DNA from: Ryuthela nishihirai
Taxonomy: Eukaryota; Arthropoda; Arachnida; Araneae; Heptathelidae
Length of the DNA stretch: 64,000 nt
Direction: 5' to 3'
NCBI GenBank assembly: GCA_038380435.1
Contig: JAWZYU010000009.1
Location: 61,595,901-61,659,900 of the forward strand
The notes under the pieces are model-generated. The model saw only the letters and a program-made list of their open reading frames with translations. It was not told the origin of the DNA and did no database searches. This document shows, in pieces, positions 56,759 through 64,000 of the stretch. The position numbers and the translations under genes were made by a program. How positions within the stretch are numbered: the first letter of the stretch is position 1; each line of letters starts with the position of its first letter.

Positions 56759-57249
56759 TTTACTGATATTTTATGATGCTCAATCTATTCATTGCCGATT
56801 TTGATGATTATTTTATTTGTGCGTAAAACCATTATCAGTATATGCATATTTTCTGAACAATTTTACTAAGTACTATTATGTATAGAATCGATTTATTCAG
56901 TACTTTAGGTTGGTAAACAATCCACTGAACAGCATACAATATGAATCATTAGAATTAACTACCCTCCCCAATATAAGGTGCATTATGTTCAGGGGATTAA
57001 ATTTCGATTGTTAGCATATCGTAAGGAGTAGACTTATTATAAAATGACTCTCACTATATAATTAAATCTCGTAGATATCCTTTACCTTTTCGGACATCCA
57101 AAAACCATCGAATTTCAAAGAATTTATACTATTTATTTTGTATTCTATAAAGTTCGGTCAGCAGTATGCCAATCGAGGTCGGACCTAAGTTCTCAGAATT
57201 GATTCGCGATTTCCCAAATTTTCTTCATTCCTGTGGTGCTGCTATTAAG

Positions 57250-57440
57250 AATGGAACCAATGATGGGCAAAGTCATCGACCATCGCATGAGACAATAAAT
57301 CGAGTTCCCTTAGGCAAGGAAATCATCGTTCACATTAAACAACACGCTTGATGATCTTGAGATGGAGTGCAATCTATCATTAACAGCTGTTCACTTGTTT
57401 CTTCATCGATCTTTCCTTGAACCTTCCGATTTATTTGACC
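57250..57440 (+). repeat. SINE-A, very old
   Basis: CATCGACCATCGCATGAGAC, CATTAAACAACACGCTTGAT and TCATTAACAGCTGTTCAC keep the family order with many changes. Confidence 0.55.
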
Positions 57441-57481
57441 TAAGCTTGAACACCTTTGCTCTGCACCTTCTTAGGCATTTC

Positions 57482-58066
57482 TACAGGTACTGGACATAAA
57501 AATGGAAACAATTCCATTTTCATATTATTTCAATAGAAAATCACACTCAAGCTCAATAACTTCTTCAAGATATTTTTAATGAAAAAAATGTCTAAAGATA
57601 AAGATATCGATTAAATTTGTATAAATCTTGATTTCAAACAATGTTTGTTCAGTATTAAAAGAGTTATGAACCCTGTAATATTTAACAGGCTTCAAAAACT
57701 GACCCGAAAATTTAATTAAAACATTAAAACAGATTAAGATATTTGAGATTATAGATGATTAGTAGAATACCGGGAGCTTTGAACACTGTACTCTACTAGA
57801 ATCAACTATGATCTCTGATCTCTTAACCTATTTTAATGTTTTATTAAAATTTTGGGGACAATTTTTTGGAGCCTGTTAAATATTACAGGATTAATAACTC
57901 TTTGCATACTGAACAAATATTGTTTAAAATTGAGATTTCGATATATTTTGTTATTATCCTTAATTTATATTTCGAGATATTTTTATTAAAATTCATATTG
58001 AAGAAGAATTTGATTTTCTATTGGGATAACAAGGAACTATTTACATGTTTCCGTTTAGTACCTGTA
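57482..58066. mobile_element. Palindromic Tc1/mariner-type MITE, about 585 bp
   Basis: Ends are TA then CAGGTACTGGACATAAAAAT on the left, and on the right CCGTTTAGTACCTG then TA. The left half and the reverse complement of the right half align almost to the centre near 57775: CTGTAATATTTAACAGGCT matches AGCCTGTTAAATATTACAG, and AATATTGTTTAAAATTGAG matches its worn partner. The arms are about 290 bp and visibly diverged, so the insertion is old. The frame at 57866-58168 is part of one arm. Confidence 0.78.
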
Positions 58067-58069
58067 ATA

Positions 58070-58838
58070 CTTATATTACTTTCCAACGAATTGAAATGCG
58101 TGGTTTACTCAACTGGAGTCTCATTGAAAAAATATCAGAGAAAATTAAAATTACGGGTAACAAACTAGTTCCTGATAAGAGACAACTAATCACATTTCGT
58201 GTTATGAAAAAGTATTTTTTTCTAAATTTAAATTTCTAAAAAAAATAATAAACACTCGTTTATTTACAACAATTAATCATCTTTTGTCATAATTCTGTCT
58301 CTAACAGCCTATTCGTTGCAATTTTTAATTGATTTTTTTTATTCTTTTACAAAGAATATTTGGTTAATTTCATATCGAAAATTTTCCTGCTATTTGTAAT
58401 TATCGAGTGACATGTTATGTGACTAACGGTACTTTTTCTTTCAGTTGCATTTTATTTTTACTCTCTGCATTGCTACAAAACTGAATAATTCTTGCATAAT
58501 AATTTGGGAGAGCAATTAACTAATCCCAAGTGAGCAAAGACAAGTCATCTTAATTAACGAACATTTATTAAAAAAAACACTCTAATTAAATGTTTACATC
58601 CTGGCTTTTGTTTAATCTAAAATCTTAGGAAATGTCAGCTATTTTTTTGTTTTTATGGCAAAACATGTTTTTAAACATAGGTAGTTGTTTCCTGTATTCG
58701 GTAAAAATATCTCCTTTGAGCAAAATATTAATAGTAATATTTTCAAAATTATTTACAGGCCAGGACATATTATTGTCATTTAAAATAAAAGTTTAATAAA
58801 AATTTTAAAAAATAAAAATAAAAGTGCCCTCCATACAA
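58070..58838. other. AT-rich spacer
   Basis: Nothing recognised. Confidence 0.55.
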
Positions 58839-58839
58839 T

Positions 58840-59005
58840 TTAGTGTGGTTAGCACGTTTGGCTACTAATCTACGGTACCTGGGTTCGAGCCCTGGGTAAG
58901 GCATGGATGTGTGTGCTGTTTTTCTGCTGAGGTCCCGCCATCCTCACAGACCTTCTACTATGGCGTATTAAACTGACAGGTTCCTGTAAGACCAATGGCA
59001 TTTGG
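58840..59005 (+). repeat. SINE-B, nearly full length
   Basis: GTGTGGTTAGCACGTTTGGC, CCTGGGTTCGAGCCCTGGG, AAGGCATGGATGTGTG, TTCTGCTGAGGTCCCGCC and ACTGACAGGTTCCTGTAAG. The last 40 bp are lost. Confidence 0.88.
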
Positions 59006-59519
59006 CCACTGAACACAAATTCTAAAACGTCTGTTTGACATTGTCGGCCCACCTCATCCTTTTAGGCACAGTGTTCATATCCCTATTCACTAATCTGTAA
59101 CACTGGGCAACACACAAAAAGACTTTGAAATGAAAGTAGCCAATCTTTACTAATTTCGAGGTGCTGAACACGAAAATGGCAATAAAATTTGTCGATTGGC
59201 TCTTGTTTAGAAAAGGCAGAGATGGTCATGTATAAACGACTGTGAACATTTCGCAATGCTGTATTTTAAACTCCAGATTGCAACGTATTGCGTTATTGCA
59301 TCAGCGCGCCATGCAACCCCTGAAGGTATTGCGTCATTATCTGATATAATGTAATTGAGTCATGACATCGTGGCTTTATGATCGCGGACAAAAGATGATG
59401 CAATCATTAGTTGTAAGCAACATCTTGTAAGGTGAGCAAGTCTTTTGAGCGAATCCCATTTACTCCTGAGTCATACGTACAACACAAGTGATCCTTGCAT
59501 TTTTAATCCAGCAGTAGTG

Positions 59520-60430
59520 ATGCCTCGTAAATATGTTAATAATGAAGATGCATTTTGTTACATTTATGGAGAAGTGACGTTTGCAAGTCAGAAAAGGGTC
59601 ATTACTACAATAGTGAAAACGACTTATGAGTTTTATTTTGGATGCAAGATCGGGGACCATGACAAGGCCTGGTCCTCACATATATGCTGCAGACCTGTGC
59701 AAGAAATCTTCCGAAGTGGCTGAAAGGCAAAAAATGACGATGCCGTTTGTTGTTCCTATGGTTTGGAGAGAGCCAAGCAATCGCGCAAATGACTGCTACT
59801 TCTGCATTGTTCAACCTGTATCTGGAGGAATCACAAGGAAAAAGAAGTGAACAATAGCGTACCTGAATATACAATCTGCTCTCTGACCATTTCCTCACGG
59901 CGAAGGCCTTCCCGTTCCCAAACCTCCAAACGAATTTTGCATCGATTCAGACAATGAGGAGAGAGGCGAACTGGAGTCGGGTTCTCTGCAGCCTTCGGTG
60001 CCTAATGATGATCCATACATCTGCCACGGTGCGTCATCTGCGCCACACATTCTCACCGAAGAAGAAATGAACGATCTTGTTCGCGATCTGGAGCTGTCCA
60101 AGACCAAAGCAAAGTTATTGGATAAAGATTTAAACAATGAAATCTTCTCAAGGAAAGTGTCTGAGTGACTTCGTTTCGAACTTGTCATAAGCAGACTTCG
60201 TTTCGAACTCGTCATAAGCAGACTTCGCTTCGAACTCGTCATCAGCAGACTTCGTTGCGCCTTACTTCAGAAAGGAAGATGATATTGTGTTCTTTTCCAA
60301 TGTAGATGGCCTGATGAATGCCCTCGGAATCAAATATAATCCTCAAGAATGGCGACTATTCATAGACTCCTCCAAATTGAGTCTCAAGACGGTATTGCTG
60401 CATAATGGAAATCGACTTCGTTCCATTCCG
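59520..60430 (+). pseudogene. Fragment of a multicopy zinc-finger-like gene family
   Basis: The start is MPRKYVNNEDAFCYIYGEVT at 59520. A Cys/His module follows (FYFGCKIGDHDKAW, HICC), then in other frames MPFVVPMVWREPSN, CYFCIVQPVSGGITRKKK, PHGEGLPVPKPPNEFCIDSD, ILTEEEMNDLVRDLELSKTK and LLHNGNRLRSIP. I recall uncharacterised multicopy proteins with this order (start MPRK, VPMVWREP, LLHNGNR) in arthropods and cnidarians; their function is unknown and a transposon origin is likely. The second Cys of the first CxxC pair is Tyr here. At least two frameshifts and several stops break it, and it ends abruptly at 60430 against a LINE. Confidence 0.7.
60166..60246 (+). repeat. 27-bp unit, three tandem copies
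   Basis: GACTTCG(T/C)TTCGAAC(T/C)CGT plus CAT(A/C)AGCA is present three times. It lies inside the pseudogene at the SEFRSRHQQ-like position, so it duplicates nine codons. Confidence 0.92.
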
Positions 60431-60439
60431 TTTCGACAG

Positions 60440-62142
60440 AAACTTTCCCAGCTCTAGGCATTCCCGTAGTAATTTCATCAACCCCTGGGGATTTATGAAG
60501 TTTAAGTTTAGAAATAAACAAAATAACTTCGGACTGTTTTATGGAGCCAACATTAAAGCCACTAATGCATCTATCATCTTTACAAACAATGGGAGTAGAA
60601 CTAACCATATTGTTTAGAACATCACTGAAATGCTCAGCCCACCTAACCATGACAGAATCCTCCCTCACCTTCTATAACCTTACCTTGTTTATCCTTCAAT
60701 CCTTGTATGCCTGTCCGTTTTCTACCACACAAAACATTAACTATCTGGTACAGCTCTCTGTTGTTGTGCTGTCTAACTGTATCCTCTGCTTTGTCAGTCA
60801 AGCCATCAAGCCAAAGATACTTATCAGCAGCTAACTGATCCTATATTAAGCTTTCTATAATGTTTTCTATTAGGACTAGTAGGGTATTGATTAAGGGCAT
60901 ACCTATAGTTATTTTTTTCTGTAAAAAGTTCAAGTGCCTTACCACTCAAATGATTTTACCTCCTCTGCTCCATTTTCCCTAAAATATTACTATAGTTTCA
61001 AGAAAAGCCTGCTTAACACGGTTTCATTCTTCTTCAATTTCAATAGTAAGCAAACCATGACTGGCATAATGACTAAGTAACCTATCATGGTAAGCTTTAG
61101 TTGAAACTGGGTCTTTCAGAGCATCAGAATTAAAGATAAATTTTGTAACCTTAGCTCAACATTTCTTAAGTTTAAGTTGCAAGGCACTTTTAACAAGGTA
61201 ATGGTCAGATCCAATTTCAGCTCTCCTATATAACCTGGTATTCCTAACATGACTAGCCCATTTGCTATTAATATTTAATCAATCATATTCTTTTGCAGCC
61301 CATCTGGTGAAACCCATATGAACTTAAGTATGTCACGGTGTTTGAAATAAGTGTTATTTACAAACCATTAAGTTTACTTACCTGTAGAAGACATTGACCT
61401 TTGCCATTGCAACTACCAATACCAGAAGGGTCTATTACTCCTCCCCAAAGGTCAGAGTCAGTACCAACTTTGGCATTGAAGTCACCTAGAACAAGGGTAA
61501 TACCTCCTTTCTTGACAGAATTCAAAATATCCTGAATTTGTCCAAAAACCTATCCTTCTGATCCTCATCGGCATTCTCAGTGGGGGAATAACAACAGGTA
61601 ACATTCAAGTCTGTAATGCTCGACTGAAATTTTGCTGTAAGAAACTTTTCATTAATGCATTTATATCTTAGAAGAGCATCACTGGCGTGTCTGCTGAGAA
61701 TCAGACCCACGCCTTGGTGATGCTTATTGTCGTCCCTCCCTGAAAAGAAAATTTAAGATTATTTTTAAGAATCTGACCTTTATCTGTCCATCTGGTCTCT
61801 TGTAGGCAGAGAATATCTAAATTATAACGGTGGAATTCTTGTGTGAGGACATCGAGAATAATCTCTGTGAAGAGTTCTCACATTCCAACTACCTATGGAG
61901 AGAAAATGGTTAGTGGGATGTTTAAAGAAACTATATTTATTGATAGAGGAAATGCCTACAATATCAAACAGCCCCCTAATCGCAGACATGTGGCAAACAC
62001 CCGTTCCCCCACCTCTAATGCCTGAAGCCATGTGCACTGGAAGACTTCCTCCAATGTAGAATTTGACGATGCCAGTAAGAAGCAAGAGTTCAGGTGCCTG
62101 CGATGACCTCTGCTCAGGATTATCCACCAGCTGATAAAACAT
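60440..62142 (-). pseudogene. LINE fragment: endonuclease and start of reverse transcriptase
   Basis: On the minus strand an apurinic-type endonuclease starts near 61910 (SIGSWNVRTL). It continues ILCLQETRWTDKG (metal-binding Glu), then VGLILSRHASDALLRYKCIN and CCYSPTENADEDQKDRF (61710-61522), LGDFNAKVGTDSDLWGG (near 61480), WVSPDGLQKNMID (near 61310) and GSDHYLVKSALQLKLKK (near 61210-61160). Further on, RWAEHFSDVLNNMVSS and ISKLKLHKSPGVDEITTGM (near 60640-60460) are the linker and first reverse-transcriptase block. The rest of the reverse transcriptase is missing at 60440. The domain order fits an RTE/CR1-type non-LTR element; such copies are often auto-labelled craniofacial development protein 2-like. 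Frameshifts and stops make it dead. Confidence 0.85.
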
Positions 62143-62335
62143 ATCCTGTTAATCTATTCACTTGGGGCTGTCAACCCACAAACAGAAAACATAGCAGACG
62201 ATTTCCCCTCCACAGAAACCCACCAGTTCAGCAAATTCAGGATTCATAATCAAGCTTAGAGTGTTATTCCAGTCCAGTTCGGTAGGTTTACATGGTCAGC
62301 ACTAGGACCCGGTATGGTTGACCACTCCTTACCAG
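62143..62335 (-). mobile_element. Probable 5' part of the LINE
   Basis: GC-richer than the DNA beyond 62340, with short open frames upstream of the endonuclease. It is probably 5' untranslated or early ORF DNA of the same LINE; no motif was recognised. Confidence 0.4.
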
Positions 62336-62339
62336 AGCA

Positions 62340-64000
62340 GAAAAAAGAAGATTTAAGAAAGGATAGGATCCCACACTACTCATACTTTACAATACACAAC
62401 ACATGCATAACATCTTCAATAGTTTACATTATACAATTCTTACACATTATCAGCAATATTTTAGAATACTTGCCTATTTTCCTCAATTCTTCACATTGTA
62501 TAACATATACATAACATCTTCATATTTTATGCTCATTAGTTTCCTTTTCCTTTTTTTTTAAATACTAAATTTCAAAAATTTTTAAAAAGGTAATAAAAGG
62601 GAAAATGTTTCTTTTTTTAATTAGATTTACCAATGTGATTAAAGAGGGACTAAATATAAAAATATAAATATTTGCAAGCTTAATCTCCTCTTGTTCTACT
62701 TCATTCATAAAAAAACATTGTTGGTGGTTCGGATCTCTTTAACAGTTACAAAAACATAAATTGGTGGTAAACATTGGCAAAAAGTGTTGAAAAATGCAGC
62801 ATTTCACTTGCAGTTAGTCAGCTGGCAACAGCTAAACCTATGGTGACGGGATTAACATCAGCAATAGAGGAGATCTTGATCGCGGCCAGTAGTCAGAAGT
62901 CAAAGTACCTGACATGTCATTAGGATCTCGAGGCTTCGGATCACACCCTACTCAAAATATTTTTTTCTGTATATCCACGTCGACAAGACACTTATACAGC
63001 ATAATAATGGCTAAGAAAATTATTATTGAAGTGCTCTGGATATAAAAATTATTAAAGATAATAATCTAGTCTCTTCTTTGCTTAATTGTCTTACGATACC
63101 ACGAAAACAGTAAAGAATTATTATTTTTGCAGAAATATTTTCTGCTTTGTGATTTTGGATTTAATTTTCATTTAAAGCTCTTCTCTGAAATGCTATCATT
63201 CATATCTTATTATAACTTTGATAATTGTATTAACTTACAACAATAATAGTTTTATTTTATCATCATACAACAGCAATGCAACTAGGGACCAGTCAAACAA
63301 AAACCAAACCAAAATACATATAAGTGTATATAAGATTTAACTTATAAGAAAAATATGGAGAACTTTTTTTGACTATGTGCAATAAAATTACATCTTTATA
63401 AAAAAAATGAAATTGCAACATCAGCAAAACCATATCGATTATAATAAAAAAATCGCTTATTTTTGAGTGTTAATAAATATTAAATCATAATAATGAAGAA
63501 ATATAATTGAATAATAGTTAAGTGAGAGAAGAGACTGAACACAAAATTTGTAAAATCCATTTTTACCAATTTCTTTTTTGACAAAACAATTGAACTTCCA
63601 AACAAAGAACGGTAGTAAAATCACCAGGCCTTAATAAACGTAATGAGTTCAGTCGAAAGCTATTTTCTTAACATGAAATAAACAGCTTAAGTAAATTACG
63701 CAAAGGATAATTGAAACTTATTCATCAGATGCAAAAAATTTACATAGTTTTTATATTTAGCTGTAACTCTGAGGCTGACTATAAAATCTAGTTACAGCTC
63801 CCGAGGGACTAAGTTTGTATGTTTTATAGTAGCACCACCTAATGCAGTAATCAGCCAAGATTTTGTTGCAGTGGGGGACGTTATGGTTAGAAAAGCCTAA
63901 ATAATAATTGTATTCATGGCTGTCTTAGAATAGGCAGATTAATATCAGTTAGAACTTAAGACAAATAAAATCACTTACTTGTGAATACATATCCTAATTT
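62340..64000. other. AT-rich spacer, nothing recognised
   Basis: No gene or repeat family was recognised. A 10-bp inverted repeat (AGCTGTAACT / AGTTACAGCT) lies near 63762-63800. Confidence 0.5.

Noticed and set aside
57866..58168. 100-codon frame as a membrane protein
   Set aside because: It is one arm of the palindromic MITE. Hydrophobicity follows from AT-rich codons.

Overview
The window looks like intergenic or intronic DNA from an AT-rich arthropod nuclear genome. A spider or other arachnid is my best guess, from the mix of repeat families; that is an inference, since no host gene settles it. No operons, ribosome binding sites, bacterial promoters or complete host genes are visible. 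Almost everything identifiable is transposon-derived and broken. I found one weak candidate host exon (about 27783-27950, minus strand).

Two tRNA-derived SINE families dominate. SINE-A (about 387 bp, head resembling tRNA-Met, anticodon-loop CTCGTAA, tail ending in CCCAA units) has about 19 full or partial copies. Three insertions still have intact 13-14 bp target-site duplications. SINE-B (about 200 bp, with a GCAGCTGCT motif near its end) has about 14 copies. A hAT-like short repeat (called C below) and several unnamed families (D, F, G) recur.

Layout: 1-3160 holds a Tc1-like transposase relic, a roughly 119-bp tandem repeat and a second DDE element with a DUF4817-type helix-turn-helix. 3946-6400 is a cluster of SINEs around a solo LTR. 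9806-16157 is a SINE-B copy split by a 6.2-kb LTR retrotransposon (9860-16079) with a CCTGG duplication, TG...CA LTR ends and a tRNA-Ser-type primer site. Its gag and protease are broken and no reverse transcriptase is recognisable. 17400-29060 is AT-rich DNA with SINEs, hairpins and short duplications. 35644-38598 is a decayed pogo/Tigger-like transposon with an internal minisatellite. 40738-41558 is a non-autonomous hAT element with a perfect 8-bp duplication. 49503-50901 holds a 521-bp-arm inverted duplication built inside a SINE-A copy. 53899-54301 is a hAT deletion derivative, 57482-58066 a palindromic Tc1/mariner-type MITE, 59520-60430 a broken gene of a multicopy zinc-finger-like family, and 60440-62142 a 3'-truncated LINE with an endonuclease and the start of its reverse transcriptase.

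There is no cooperating gene set. What the window offers is a record of nested insertions whose order can be read from junctions and target-site duplications.
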